DNA of 64,000 nucleotides from Bacillota bacterium (GCA_023415475.1 JAEZKL010000173.1:1-64000), one strand, 5' to 3'. Shown: positions 34,931 to 44,799, numbered from the stretch's first letter. The notes: generated from the sequence alone by a model not told the origin. Numbers and translations: made by a program.

Positions 34931-35437
34931 ATGTTTGAATTGGTGTTGGGGGAGAAGGAGATACCACAAGAATATGAAAGGAATGAAAGAACTGCGGTCA
35001 GAGCGGTACTGTATTATGGTGATCAGGTCCTGATGATAAAGACCAACCGAGGAGACTACAAGTTTCCCGGCGGAGGGATCAAGCCCGGAGAAGATCAGGA
35101 GCAGGCACTGATCCGGGAGATTGCTGAAGAGACCGGCTATGTGATGGTAAAGGTCGGCGAAAAATTAGGTGAGGTTATCCAACAGCACCCGGACTATGCA
35201 GATAACAGTAAATTTTTTATTATGAAATCAATATATTATCTATGTGAGCTTGAGGATCTGACGAATTATGGGCTCGAGCTGGATGATTACGAGGCAGAGC
35301 AGGGGTTCCACGGAGAATTCGTTAACTTACCGGATGCCCTCGATGTAAACCGGAGTATCCTTAATTCCGTCAGATCGAACAGAAACACCTGGGTGGAACG
35401 GGAAGTAGAGGTACTAAAATATCTGCTTACTAATTAA
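34931..35437 (+). CDS. Nudix hydrolase
   Basis: A 168-residue protein with a Nudix box GGGIKPGEDQEQALIREIAE followed by ETGY, matching G-x5-E-x7-R-E-U-x-E-E-x-G-U. The Glu residues bind the Mg2+ that drives hydrolysis of a nucleoside diphosphate linked to X. The ATG at 34931 fits the GGGGAGG site better than the TTG at 34922. Its 3' end overlaps the convergent MFS gene by 4 bp. Substrate unknown. Confidence 0.9.
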   Translation: MFELVLGEKEIPQEYERNERTAVRAVLYYGDQVLMIKTNRGDYKFPGGGIKPGEDQEQALIREIAEETGYVMVKVGEKLGEVIQQHPDYADNSKFFIMKSIYYLCELEDLTNYGLELDDYEAEQGFHGEFVNLPDALDVNRSILNSVRSNRNTWVEREVEVLKYLLTN

Positions 35438-36825
35438 TGCCTCCTTCTACGCTCCCACGAATAGGTAAGGTAGCTTTTCTGAACCTTGATTCGAAAGCCC
35501 AGCTCATGAAACATACTTGATAAGGTGTGATCATTGCTGTTATCCAGCCTTGGTATGATGATAAATACGGAGGCAACTCGAAGCAGGACAGAGATGGCAA
35601 TCATGAATTTATATCGGTCAGGAATGATGGAGTTTAAGGTTATATTGTTATGTATTCCTTCAAGGATAGCACCTCCGGTCAGGATTCCTAAGAAGGAACC
35701 AAATAAGGAGGTAATACAGGAGAAGACAGCCACATAAGAAGGGCGTCGTTCATCCGGTGAGGAGGAGAGCTGAAGGCTGATTGCGGCAAGATTGGCTCCG
35801 CTCCAGAAGGCAGCTCCGATTAGATTATGGAGAAGGGTAGGCCAGATGCTTCCGTAGGTAGAGAAGAGGAAGAACAGCGGGGTTAGAGCGGCAATCACGC
35901 AGGTACACCATAATACCGGCTTGCTTCCAAAATGATCCAGAAGTCTACCCCAATGCGATACCACCAATACGGTTATCGCTGCGGCTGTTACCTGACTGCT
36001 AAGAGTATATTGCATATAGCTTAAGCCCATCTCAGTCAAAGCATATCTGGCCAGATATGCTCCGGACATATTAGCGGTAAAGCTCCAGGCTGTCCAAAAC
36101 ATCATGAATTTGAAAAAGGGCTTGTTGTTAATTACCTGCTTTAAAACGGGTAGAAGCTTTAGCTGTACCGGAGGTGTCTTATATACCTCATCCACGAACA
36201 CGAAGCATAACATATCCAGAACACCAAGGATACCACACATAACAAATACAGTAGTATATCCGGCAAATCCGGTCATCTGATCCAGAATACCGGCAACAAT
36301 TAGGCCCATGGTTACACTGGCGATCGAGGTGATACCATCGCGCTTAGATAACCACCGACCACGAATTTCAACCGGAACCAAATCGGCCATCCAGGGCATA
36401 AAGCTGACATTATTAACGGAGCTGAAAGCGGAGGATACTCCGATCAACAGAATGACGGACCATAACCGCAATGAGGAATGACTTGACGGAATAAAGAGGG
36501 GTATTAAACCAATGACGATCCACAATATTCTGGAGAAGAGTCCATAGGTCAACATATACTTTTTGCGTTTTTGAGTACGGCTGACCAATGTGGCAAAGGG
36601 TATCTGCAGAAGAGCTGCTGCTAAAGGAATTGCGGTAAGTAAACCAAATACTAAATCACCCGCTCCAAGATATCCGGCATATCCGGTCAGGGAAGAGCTG
36701 CCACTAACGCTTACAACACCCCATAAGGTTCCGAAGGTATTACCGAGGGTCATCATATAGATGCTCCGGCGAATTTTCGGAAGCAGGGCCGCTTCATCAA
36801 ATAATTTCTCAAAGGGTTTTCTCAT
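35434..36825 (-). CDS. Major facilitator superfamily transporter
   Basis: A 463-residue protein with 12 hydrophobic helices and the MFS loop 2-3 motif in the variant form LVSRTQKRKKYML. The first helix has GNTFGTLWGVVSVSGSSSL. I choose the ATG at 36825 (AGAAAGG upstream) over the TTG at 36855. Substrate cannot be predicted; similar proteins in Clostridia are annotated as drug or sugar efflux-like. The gene stands alone on the minus strand. Confidence 0.82.
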   Translation of the reverse strand: MRKPFEKLFDEAALLPKIRRSIYMMTLGNTFGTLWGVVSVSGSSSLTGYAGYLGAGDLVFGLLTAIPLAAALLQIPFATLVSRTQKRKKYMLTYGLFSRILWIVIGLIPLFIPSSHSSLRLWSVILLIGVSSAFSSVNNVSFMPWMADLVPVEIRGRWLSKRDGITSIASVTMGLIVAGILDQMTGFAGYTTVFVMCGILGVLDMLCFVFVDEVYKTPPVQLKLLPVLKQVINNKPFFKFMMFWTAWSFTANMSGAYLARYALTEMGLSYMQYTLSSQVTAAAITVLVVSHWGRLLDHFGSKPVLWCTCVIAALTPLFFLFSTYGSIWPTLLHNLIGAAFWSGANLAAISLQLSSSPDERRPSYVAVFSCITSLFGSFLGILTGGAILEGIHNNITLNSIIPDRYKFMIAISVLLRVASVFIIIPRLDNSNDHTLSSMFHELGFRIKVQKSYLTYSWERRRRH

Positions 36826-37090
36826 TTCTGTATTAACTACCTTTCTGTTATTCAAGCAGTATTTCTTAGTGATATCAGCTTATTATATCGAAAACATTCC
36901 GTAATGTAAATGTAAAATCTAATAACATTTTTGTCATATGAAGACTTAATGTTATGAGTTTTAATGGAAGTTCTTGGTTTTTGATTAAAAATCTAGACGA
37001 AATTACAATCTGGGGGTATGATTATAGGTAAGATTATATCAGTGTATTGGGATAGGTTTAAATAATTCGTTTGAAGAGGAAGTGATAATC

Positions 37091-37882
37091 ATGCTGCGTT
37101 TTATATATATTATAATAAGAGGTATTTACGCGATCCCTTATTATATACATCAAATGAAAAAATATTATAACGAGCCTGACAGATACTCGGAAGAAGCCTG
37201 TTATGCCTTAGCATTGAAGGTTGTAAAGCTGATTAAGCGATTTGGACGTATAGAGACTTACATAACGGGAACGGAGAATCTTCCTGAAGAAGGCGGATAT
37301 ATCATGTACTCGAATCATCAGGGAAAGTACGATGCACTGGGTATCATGATAGGGCATAAAAAGCCTTGTACCTTTATTATAGCGAAGAAACAATCGCAGC
37401 CCATTGTCACCACACAATTTGTCGATCTGATCAGAGCAAAACGCCTTGATTTTGAAGATATCAGGCAGCAGGTAACTGTTATGAAGGCTGTGACGGATGA
37501 AGTAAAAGAAGGACGTCGTTATTTGATCTTCCCGGAGGGAGGGTATACGGATAATCATAATCGACTTCAAGAGTTCAAGGTTGGAAGCTTTCAGTGTGCT
37601 AAGAAGGCGCGATGCCCCATCGTCCCGGTTGTTGTCTACGATACCTATAAACCCTTCGCTATTAATTCCTTAAGGAAGGTTTCTAATCAGGTGCATTTTC
37701 TGGAGGCCATACCTTATGAAGAATATGAAGGTCTGAAAACAGTTCAAATCCGTGATTTGGTGGTACAGCGGATAGAGGAGTTTATTCAGAGGCTTGAGAA
37801 GTATCCGGTATTTGAAAAGGAAAATGAGTTGGTGTACGAAGCTGTTGAGGAGCAGGTACTGGTGGAGGAGCAGTCATTCTGA
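37091..37882 (+). CDS. 1-acyl-glycerol-3-phosphate acyltransferase-like (PlsC family)
   Basis: A 263-residue protein with the acyltransferase block I YSNHQGKYDALG (H-x4-D catalytic pair), block III FPEGGYTD and block IV-like CPIVPVVVYDTY. An N-terminal hydrophobic segment suits membrane attachment. PlsC adds the second acyl chain to make phosphatidic acid. The H-x4-D has a Lys-Tyr between His and Asp, still compatible with the family. The ATG at 37091 follows AGAGGAAG. It is a single-gene unit. Confidence 0.88.
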   Translation: MLRFIYIIIRGIYAIPYYIHQMKKYYNEPDRYSEEACYALALKVVKLIKRFGRIETYITGTENLPEEGGYIMYSNHQGKYDALGIMIGHKKPCTFIIAKKQSQPIVTTQFVDLIRAKRLDFEDIRQQVTVMKAVTDEVKEGRRYLIFPEGGYTDNHNRLQEFKVGSFQCAKKARCPIVPVVVYDTYKPFAINSLRKVSNQVHFLEAIPYEEYEGLKTVQIRDLVVQRIEEFIQRLEKYPVFEKENELVYEAVEEQVLVEEQSF

Positions 37883-38009
37883 TATTCGTTGCCTAGGTAA
37901 AGCATGAATTTTGTAGCTTAATAAACTTGTAAATATATTGACTAATATTAGAAATTTTTAGGTGGTAGTATACGGTACATGTGGCGAAATGTCTTTATGA
38001 GGATAAAAT

Positions 38010-39503
38010 ATGGCAAATAAAACGGTAAATAAATCAAATCGAAATAGAAAACCCGGAACAGGGAAGAAACGAAAAAGTATGAAAAGTAAGAGGATGGCAA
38101 GAATACTTTTTATTGATGCCGGAGTGCTTTGTGCTATTCTGGCTGTATATCTGGTTTTTGCTTTCTATTATAATAATCATTTCTTTGGGAACACCAAAGT
38201 GAATGGAATAGATACCTCAAATATGTCGGTGGAGAAGGCCGAACGGGTTATCAATGAACAGGTGTCATCGTACGTCTTGGAAATCAAGCAAAGAAATGGG
38301 GTGTCCGATTTCATTTATGGCATTAATATTAACCTGCATTCGGAGTTTGATGGAAGTCTATCGGAGCTCATTCATAAGCAGGGAGGTCTATTATGGCCCA
38401 CATCCTTAATCCGGGAGAAGGAATATGAGATAGGCACTATACTGGCATATGATGAGAATCTGTTAAAATCCTATGTTGACCTTATGAAATGTCTTAAGGA
38501 AGTGAATATCGTAGAACCGGTCAATGCGACCATTGCCTATGTTGAAAATGGCTATGAGATTATTCCGGAGGATCCGGGCAACAAGGTGATAAAGGAGAAG
38601 GTGTATGAGGCAGTTACAGAAGCGATCAATACCCTTCAGCCTACTTTGTCTTTAGAGGAAGCCGGCTGTTATGAGGAACCGCAGATCACCTCTGAGGACC
38701 CGGGATTAACGGAAGCAATCAAGGAAATGAATCGAATTGCCGGCGCGAAGATTACCTATGAATTCGGGGCAGTAACGGAGGTATTGGACGGAGCTAGGAT
38801 CAGTGAATGGCTTTCGTTTGATGAGAAGTATAAGGTTACCTTACATGAGGATAAAATAAAAGAATATGTAGACTATATCGGTAAAACCTACAACACCTTT
38901 GGACGTCGTCGAACCTTTAAAACCTCGTACGGTGATAAAATCAAGGTAGAGGGCGGAGACTATGGCTGGTGGCTGGACCGTTCATCCGAGGTGAAGGAGC
39001 TGACCGAGCTGGTGCGAAAGGGCGAACAGACAGTGAAGGAGCCGGTATATTTCCAGACGGCTCAGCAATACGGTGATGATGATATCGGTGATACATATGT
39101 GGAGGTTAATCTTACGGCACAGCACCTGTTCTTCTACAAAGACGGAGAGTTGATTGTAGAATCAGACTTTGTATCCGGTAATATTGCTAAGGAATATGGA
39201 ACACCAACAGGTACTTATCCGGTTCAATATAAAGAGAATGATGCCATTTTAGTTGGAGAGGATTATGAAACTCCGGTAAAATACTGGATGCCCTTTAACA
39301 AAAATATCGGTTTTCACGATGCTAACTGGAGGGATGAATTCGGTAAGGATATCTACCTAACCAGAGGCTCTCACGGCTGCATCAATATGCCTCCGAAGGC
39401 TGCCAAGAAAATGTTCGAGAACATCAAACGAGGGGTTGCCGTAGTGGTATATGAGCTTCCGGGTACGGAAAGCGTGGAGGAGAAAGCACCTAAGACAGAG
39501 TAA
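38010..39503 (+). CDS. L,D-transpeptidase with peptidoglycan-binding-like repeats (YkuD family)
   Basis: A 497-residue protein. A basic cytoplasmic tail (about 1-28) precedes one membrane helix (about 30-52). Next come two PG_binding_4-type repeats (about 55-360), then a YkuD catalytic domain with GTPTGTYPVQYK, IGFHDANWRDEFG and the active-site GSHGCINMP (Cys nucleophile). It makes 3-3 crosslinks in the peptidoglycan or anchors proteins on the outer face of the membrane. The length and domain order match Clostridia homologues. Confidence 0.92.
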   Translation: MANKTVNKSNRNRKPGTGKKRKSMKSKRMARILFIDAGVLCAILAVYLVFAFYYNNHFFGNTKVNGIDTSNMSVEKAERVINEQVSSYVLEIKQRNGVSDFIYGININLHSEFDGSLSELIHKQGGLLWPTSLIREKEYEIGTILAYDENLLKSYVDLMKCLKEVNIVEPVNATIAYVENGYEIIPEDPGNKVIKEKVYEAVTEAINTLQPTLSLEEAGCYEEPQITSEDPGLTEAIKEMNRIAGAKITYEFGAVTEVLDGARISEWLSFDEKYKVTLHEDKIKEYVDYIGKTYNTFGRRRTFKTSYGDKIKVEGGDYGWWLDRSSEVKELTELVRKGEQTVKEPVYFQTAQQYGDDDIGDTYVEVNLTAQHLFFYKDGELIVESDFVSGNIAKEYGTPTGTYPVQYKENDAILVGEDYETPVKYWMPFNKNIGFHDANWRDEFGKDIYLTRGSHGCINMPPKAAKKMFENIKRGVAVVVYELPGTESVEEKAPKTE

Positions 39504-39552
39504 GAAGGTCTTCGGTTAGAGTAGAGATAAAGCCGGTACAACTATTTAAATG

Positions 39553-39606
39553 AAAGGATATGGAAGAGGACCCCTAACGGAGTTTTCTGTCATATCCTTT
39601 TCCTTA
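39553..39606 (+). terminator. Intrinsic terminator after the L,D-transpeptidase gene
   Basis: AAAGGATATG (39553-39562) pairs perfectly with CATATCCTTT (39591-39600), followed by a T-rich tail. Confidence 0.75.
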
Positions 39607-39684
39607 TTCAATGTAAAAAATAGTTACGAAATTATTCTCTTTCGAGCTGGGTAGTCCTTATTTGCTAAATTATATTTTCCCCCC

Positions 39685-39713
39685 TAGTCAAAATACTAAA
39701 TATGGTATACAAT
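39685..39713 (+). promoter_or_regulatory. Possible promoter of the ribonucleotide reductase genes
   Basis: TAGTCA (39685-39690) and TACAAT (39708-39713), 17 bp apart. The spacer holds an imperfect dyad ATAC...GTAT, which could be a regulator site, but it does not clearly match an NrdR box. Confidence 0.35.
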
Positions 39714-39768
39714 GTTAATAATGATAACTATTACTAGTATAGAAACTACTATGAGCGGAGGAAATTAT

Positions 39769-42060
39769 ATGGATATTATGATCAAAAAACGTGACGGAAG
39801 ATACGAGCAGCTTTACGTAGAGAAGACAAAGAAAATGGTAGCCTATGCCTGTCAAGGCTTAGAGGGCTGCGACCCCTTCGAATTGGAGATGGATTCCAAT
39901 ATACAGTTTCGGGACGGTATGAGTACGAAGGAGATACAAAAGATTTTGATACAGACTGCAATTGAGAAGATGATACAGACCACAAAGGATAGTCAGGGCA
40001 ATGAGGTTAAATCAACGAATATCAACTGGCAATATGTAGCAGCACGATTATTGATGTCGGATTTATATAAGGAGGCAGCCATCAATCGTGGCTATCATTA
40101 TTTTGGCTACGGTGATTTCCTGTCACTGATGCATATGCTGGTAGAGCAGCAATATTATGGTGATTTTCTGACAAAGGAATACAGTGAGGAGCAGATCCAG
40201 GAATTAGGTGCATATATTAAGCCGGAAAGAGACCTACTCTTTAACTATGAAGGTCTTAAGCTGTTAGCGGACCGATATCTGATTCGAGGGTTCCATAAGG
40301 AGGTATTGGAGCTTCCACAGGAACGCTTTATGGCAATTGCGATGCATCTGGCTATCCCGGAGGGAGATAAGAAGCTGGAGTATGCAAAGAAATTCTATGA
40401 TGTATTAAGTGAGCTTAAGATGACTACGGCAACTCCGACTCTTGCGAGCGCGGGAACGCCGTTTCACCAGCTAAGCAGCTGCTTTATCTCTGTGGTCGGT
40501 GACAATCTATGGTCAATCTATGATGTGAATCAAAAGTTCTCTGCAGTATCCAAGCACGGCGGAGCGCTTGGTATCTATGTCGGTAAGGTTAGGGCGCTAA
40601 ACAGCGAAATCCGTGGTTATAAGAATGCCTCCGGCGGCGTAATACCCTGGATCAGACTGTATAATGATACCGCAGTGGCGGTAGATCAGCTTGGCAGACG
40701 AAAAGGAGGAGCCGCTATCACCCTGGATATTTGGCATCAGGATCTATATGAATTCCTGGATTTGAGAACAAATAACGGGGATGACAGAAGAAAGGCTCAT
40801 GATATCTTCCCGGCACTCAGCATTCCGAATCTTTTCATGGAGCGGCTGGAGGCGCGACAGGATTGGTCCTTATTTGATCCGTATCAGGTACACAAGGTTA
40901 TGGGGTATCATCTGGAGGATTTTTATGATGAAGAGGATACGAAGGCCTTTACCCAGAGATATCTGGAGTGCGAAGAGAATATGACAATTCCTCGTGTCAG
41001 TGTTCCGGCTCTTGAGGTGATGAAGAAGATCATGAAGAGTGCGGTGGAGACGGGGACCCCATTCCTATTCTTTCGGGATACTGTTAACAGAGCAAATCCC
41101 AATAAACATGCAGGAATGATCTATGCTTCAAACCTCTGCCATGAGATTACACAGAATGTCAGTGAGTCAGAATTTGTTGAGGAAGTGATAGAGACCGTCG
41201 GCGACCACAAGGAGGTTGTTCGAAGATTAAAATCGGGAGATATGGTAACCTGTAATCTGAATTCCGTTAATCTGGGCAGGGTTACAATGGAGGAGCTGAA
41301 GGAGACGGTTCCGCTTCAGATCAGAATGCTGGATAACGTAATCACTCTGAATCAGACACCGGTAGCGGAAGCGAGAATTACCAGTGACAAATATCGTGCC
41401 ATTGGGCTTGGCACCAGCGGATATCATCATTACCTGGCCAATAACCGCATCGCCTGGGAGAGTGAGGAGCATCTTAATGAGGCAGATCGGTTATTCGAAG
41501 AGATTGCTTATCAGGCAATTAAGGCTTCTATGGAGCTGGCAAAGGAAAAGGGTGCTTATCCGGAATTTGTGGGCTCGGAATGGCAGACAGGCAAATATTT
41601 TGAGCGACGCGGCTATACATCTGAGCGCTGGCATGATCTGAAAGAGCAGGTAAAGAAATACGGTGTCCGCAACGGATATATCATGGCGGTGGCACCGACG
41701 GGCAGTACCTCCAACATCGCAGGGACCACAGCCGGAATCGATCCGATCTTTAAGAAATTTTTCATTGAGGAGAAGAAGGGTAGCTTTACACCGAAGGCAG
41801 CTCCGGACCTAAGTAGTAAGAACTTCTGGTTCTATAAGGAGGCACATCATATCGATCAGCTTTACAGCATCAGAGCCTGTGGGGTAAGACAAAGGCACAT
41901 CGACCAGTCACAGTCCTTCAATCTCTATATCACTCCGGAGGTTAAGGCGAAGGAGATTCTGAACCTTTATGTGGAGGCATGGAAGAATGGAGTTAAGACA
42001 ATCTACTATGTCCGTAACCAATCTCTGGAGATGGACGAATGTACTAGCTGCTCCAGCTAA
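39769..42060 (+). CDS. Class I ribonucleotide reductase, alpha (large) subunit
   Basis: A 763-residue enzyme that reduces ribonucleoside diphosphates. The N-terminus is a partial ATP-cone-like region; the barrel includes TPTLASAGTPFHQLSSCF (active-site Cys), NLCHEI, CNLNSVNLGRV and GLGTSGYHH. PTGSTSNIAGT precedes the second Cys region, and the C-terminal tail ends CTSCSS, the redox-shuttle cysteines. ATG 39769 follows GGAGGAAA. The partner beta gene lies 253 bp downstream. The length resembles NrdA rather than the shorter NrdE, but subgroup is left open. Confidence 0.93.
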   Translation: MDIMIKKRDGRYEQLYVEKTKKMVAYACQGLEGCDPFELEMDSNIQFRDGMSTKEIQKILIQTAIEKMIQTTKDSQGNEVKSTNINWQYVAARLLMSDLYKEAAINRGYHYFGYGDFLSLMHMLVEQQYYGDFLTKEYSEEQIQELGAYIKPERDLLFNYEGLKLLADRYLIRGFHKEVLELPQERFMAIAMHLAIPEGDKKLEYAKKFYDVLSELKMTTATPTLASAGTPFHQLSSCFISVVGDNLWSIYDVNQKFSAVSKHGGALGIYVGKVRALNSEIRGYKNASGGVIPWIRLYNDTAVAVDQLGRRKGGAAITLDIWHQDLYEFLDLRTNNGDDRRKAHDIFPALSIPNLFMERLEARQDWSLFDPYQVHKVMGYHLEDFYDEEDTKAFTQRYLECEENMTIPRVSVPALEVMKKIMKSAVETGTPFLFFRDTVNRANPNKHAGMIYASNLCHEITQNVSESEFVEEVIETVGDHKEVVRRLKSGDMVTCNLNSVNLGRVTMEELKETVPLQIRMLDNVITLNQTPVAEARITSDKYRAIGLGTSGYHHYLANNRIAWESEEHLNEADRLFEEIAYQAIKASMELAKEKGAYPEFVGSEWQTGKYFERRGYTSERWHDLKEQVKKYGVRNGYIMAVAPTGSTSNIAGTTAGIDPIFKKFFIEEKKGSFTPKAAPDLSSKNFWFYKEAHHIDQLYSIRACGVRQRHIDQSQSFNLYITPEVKAKEILNLYVEAWKNGVKTIYYVRNQSLEMDECTSCSS

Positions 42061-42142
42061 AATTATCTAAACTGGGATTGCAATTTGATCAGTATCAATT
42101 ATATAATAAAAGCATGAGTGATATGAATGCTTAATGCACTCA

Positions 42143-42186
42143 TCACATACTAATTCAAAGAGCGGACATGTAGGGTTAGTATGTGA
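42143..42186 (+). promoter_or_regulatory. Hairpin with conserved 30-base motif upstream of the beta subunit gene
   Basis: TCACATACTAA (42143-42153) and TTAGTATGTGA (42176-42186) form a perfect 11-bp stem. The enclosed CTAA...TTAG segment (42150-42179) matches one at 60915-60944 at most positions (pattern CTAAnnCAAAGnGCnGAC, then nTGTAnnGTTAG) and has the same length. It lies in the leader between the two reductase genes. Confidence 0.5.
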
Positions 42187-42313
42187 CGAACAGATTTCGC
42201 AGTGATTCACTTCAGGATTCTATATGAATATTATTTTCATATGAATTAGCTTTAGAAAGAATGAGAAAATGCTTCTTACTATAAAGAAGAGGGGTATTTA
42301 GAAGGAGAATAGC

Positions 42314-43342
42314 ATGAACAAGAAGAAGATATTCAATGAACAGGGACTTCGCGGAACGGAAGCCTTAATCAATGGGAATACGACTAATCTGAGAGAATGG
42401 AACCGTATCAAGTACAGCTGGGCAAACATGTTCTACCGTACAATGTTGAATAATTTCTGGATACCGGAGGAGATTTCCCTGAATGAGGATATCAAGCAGT
42501 TTCCGCTGTTAACCAATGGGGAGAGAAATGCCTTTGATAAGATCATATCCTTTTTGAATTTTTTGGATTCCATCCAAAGTGAAAACCTACCCAATCTGTC
42601 GCGCTATGTGACTGCTCCGGAGGTCGCTTCCTTATTGAATATTCAAGCCTTTCAGGAGGAGATTCATGCGCAGAGCTATTCTTATATACTGGATACGGTT
42701 ACGAATCCGGTGACCCGGGATAAGATCTATGACGAATGGCGTGAGGACAAGCAGCTGCTGAAGAGAAATCAATATATTGCGAACATTTATCAGAGGTTCA
42801 ATGAGGATGCTTCCATTTCGAACTTTCTGCGTACCGTTGTTGCAAATTATATCCTGGAGGGTATCTATTTCTATTCCGGCTTCAGCTTCTTCTATACACT
42901 GGCCAGACAAGGTAAGATGACGGCAACCAGCACAATATTTAAATATATTAACCGTGATGAGGTTACTCATCTGGTGTTATTCCAGAATATATTAAAGGAA
43001 TTAAGAGCAGAGAATCCGGAGCTCTTCACACAGGAGCTGACGGAGGACATCCGTGATATGATGAGAACCGGTGTTGAGCATGAGATTGCCTGGGGACAAT
43101 ATGTTACAAATAATGAGATTCTGGGTATGAATAACGAGCTTATCGATAAATATATCAAATACCTTGGTAATCAGAGGCTTAAAGCAATCGGACTGGAGGA
43201 GCTGTACCCTGAGATCACCGAGAATCCGATGGCATGGATCGAAGGCTTTTCGAACCTCAACAGCACAAAGACAGATTTCTTTGAAGCAAAGGTAACAAAT
43301 TATACGAAGGCGGCAGCCTTTGACTTTGATGATTTAGATTAA
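42314..43342 (+). CDS. Class I ribonucleotide reductase, beta (small) subunit
   Basis: A 342-residue ferritin-like subunit that houses the metal/radical cofactor. Visible ligands and radical site: FLDSIQS (Asp), AFQEEIHAQSYSYIL (Glu, His and the radical Tyr four residues after His), ANYILEGIYFYSGF and NRDEVTHLVLF (Glu and His). Because the Tyr is kept, this is a normal tyrosyl-radical subunit (Fe or Mn). It follows the alpha gene after a 253-bp leader with its own hairpin, so separate control is possible. Confidence 0.93.
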   Translation: MNKKKIFNEQGLRGTEALINGNTTNLREWNRIKYSWANMFYRTMLNNFWIPEEISLNEDIKQFPLLTNGERNAFDKIISFLNFLDSIQSENLPNLSRYVTAPEVASLLNIQAFQEEIHAQSYSYILDTVTNPVTRDKIYDEWREDKQLLKRNQYIANIYQRFNEDASISNFLRTVVANYILEGIYFYSGFSFFYTLARQGKMTATSTIFKYINRDEVTHLVLFQNILKELRAENPELFTQELTEDIRDMMRTGVEHEIAWGQYVTNNEILGMNNELIDKYIKYLGNQRLKAIGLEELYPEITENPMAWIEGFSNLNSTKTDFFEAKVTNYTKAAAFDFDDLD

Positions 43343-43360
43343 TATTAAGATTATTACATA

Positions 43361-43417
43361 AAAGGCTATAAGTTTCTTTCCTCCCAAAGCTGCGGGAGAA
43401 GAGCTTATAGCCTTTTT
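43361..43417. terminator. Bidirectional terminator between reductase and decarboxylase genes
   Basis: AAAGGCTATAAG (43361-43372) pairs with CTTATAGCCTTT (43403-43414), with an A-run before and a T-run after, suited to two convergent operons. Confidence 0.85.
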
Positions 43418-43452
43418 TATACATACAACTTTTATGAGTTTAACAATATTGT

Positions 43453-44589
43453 TTAACCGAACAAGCAAAGCAAAATACCGGCAGCTACTGCAGAACCAAT
43501 AACACCGGCTACGTTGGGACCCATAGCAAACATCAAAAGATAATTACCGGGCAGAGCTTTCTGTCCTTCTACCTGTGATACACGTGCTGCCATAGGAACA
43601 GCGGATACACCGGCAGAACCAATCAATGGATTGATCTTACCTTTTGTAACCAAGCACATCAGTTTAGCAATTAGCAAACCGCCGACCGTACTAAACATGA
43701 AGGCGACTAATCCAAGTACAATGATTCCGAGTGTTTTAGGCTTTAAGAATTCAGTACCAACTGCCGTAGCACCTACTGTGACTCCGAGAAAAATAGTAAC
43801 AATATTAATCAATGCGTTCTGCGCCGTATCGGAGATACGCTCCACGACACCGGATTCCCGGAATAGGTTGCCTAACATCAGCATACCGATCAAAGGAGCA
43901 ACGGAAGGCAGAAGCAGGATGCAGAAGGTGGATACAGCGATTGGGAAGCATACCTTCTCAAGCTTTGATACCCTGCGCAATTGTTCCATCTTAACTTCGC
44001 GTTCTTTCTTGGTGGTAAGCAGCTTCATTAACGGAGGTTGAATAAGCGGAATTAATGCCATGTAGGAATAAGCCGCAATGGCGATTGAAGCTAACAGATG
44101 CGGAGCCAGTCTCGTTGTCAGGTAGATTGCAGTCGGACCGTCAGCACCACCGATAATGCCAATGGATGCGGCTTCCTGTGGCGTAAAGCCAAGAGCAATT
44201 GCTACGATAAAAGCGATCGAAATACCGAACTGTGCACCTGCGCCAATCAGCATACTGCTAGGACGGGCAATCAGTGGACCAAAGTCCGTCATAGCACCGA
44301 TTCCTAAGAATATAAGGGAAGGATAGATTCCTTTCTTCACACCAAGATACAGATAGTATAATAATCCTCCTACCTCTTGATCACTCGTCGGTGCAGCCAT
44401 AATTCCGGTCAAAGGTAAGTTAGCCAAGAGCATACCGAAAGCGATCGGCAGTAGCAAAAGCGGTTCGAACTTTTTCGCAATTGCAAGATACAGAAGAACA
44501 CATGCCACAATAATCATTACTCCGGATTGCCAGGTTAAGGCGGCAAAGCCGGAATCTTCCCATAACTTAATCAGTGATTCGTAAAACAC
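43453..44589 (-). CDS. Sodium ion-translocating decarboxylase, beta subunit (OadB family)
   Basis: A 378-residue membrane protein with about 9-11 helices and the conserved blocks GGADGPTAIYLTTRLAPHLL and GSAGVSAVPMAARV of the OadB/MmdB/GcdB family. The subunit couples decarboxylation of biotinylated oxaloacetate, methylmalonyl-CoA or glutaconyl-CoA to Na+ export. GTG at 44589 is the best start, with GGAGGA 7 bases upstream; the ATG at 44613 lacks one. No carboxyltransferase or biotin carrier gene is in view, so the substrate is open. Confidence 0.9.
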   Translation of the reverse strand: MFYESLIKLWEDSGFAALTWQSGVMIIVACVLLYLAIAKKFEPLLLLPIAFGMLLANLPLTGIMAAPTSDQEVGGLLYYLYLGVKKGIYPSLIFLGIGAMTDFGPLIARPSSMLIGAGAQFGISIAFIVAIALGFTPQEAASIGIIGGADGPTAIYLTTRLAPHLLASIAIAAYSYMALIPLIQPPLMKLLTTKKEREVKMEQLRRVSKLEKVCFPIAVSTFCILLLPSVAPLIGMLMLGNLFRESGVVERISDTAQNALINIVTIFLGVTVGATAVGTEFLKPKTLGIIVLGLVAFMFSTVGGLLIAKLMCLVTKGKINPLIGSAGVSAVPMAARVSQVEGQKALPGNYLLMFAMGPNVAGVIGSAVAAGILLCLFG

Positions 44590-44637
44590 TCTAATTTCCT
44601 CCTTACATTTCATTCGATTTTTACTTCAATATTAATC

Positions 44638-44799
44638 CTAATTCACAGAGCTTTCGTTCTTTGTTTCTTTTCCGAATTTTTGCTCAATCATAGTAATAAT
44701 CATGGAGAATATTCGGATTATTGCCCAGAGAACTCCAAGTACCGCAAATACGACAGCCATACAGAAGGCTGCTACTAGAATACTTTGTGCTACTTGCAT
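44638..44799 (-). CDS. Small decarboxylase gamma-type membrane subunit (OadG-like)
   Basis: A 53-residue protein. One membrane helix (about residues 5-30, rich in Val, Ala, Leu, Ile) is followed by a short charged tail (KFGKETKNESS). It is 48 bp upstream of the OadB-type gene on the same strand and behind GGAAGGGAG, exactly where gamma subunits usually sit. Gamma anchors the alpha subunit to the membrane. Sequence similarity is weak because the family is tiny and variable, so the call rests on size, topology and context. Confidence 0.65.
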   Translation of the reverse strand: MQVAQSILVAAFCMAVVFAVLGVLWAIIRIFSMIITMIEQKFGKETKNESSVN

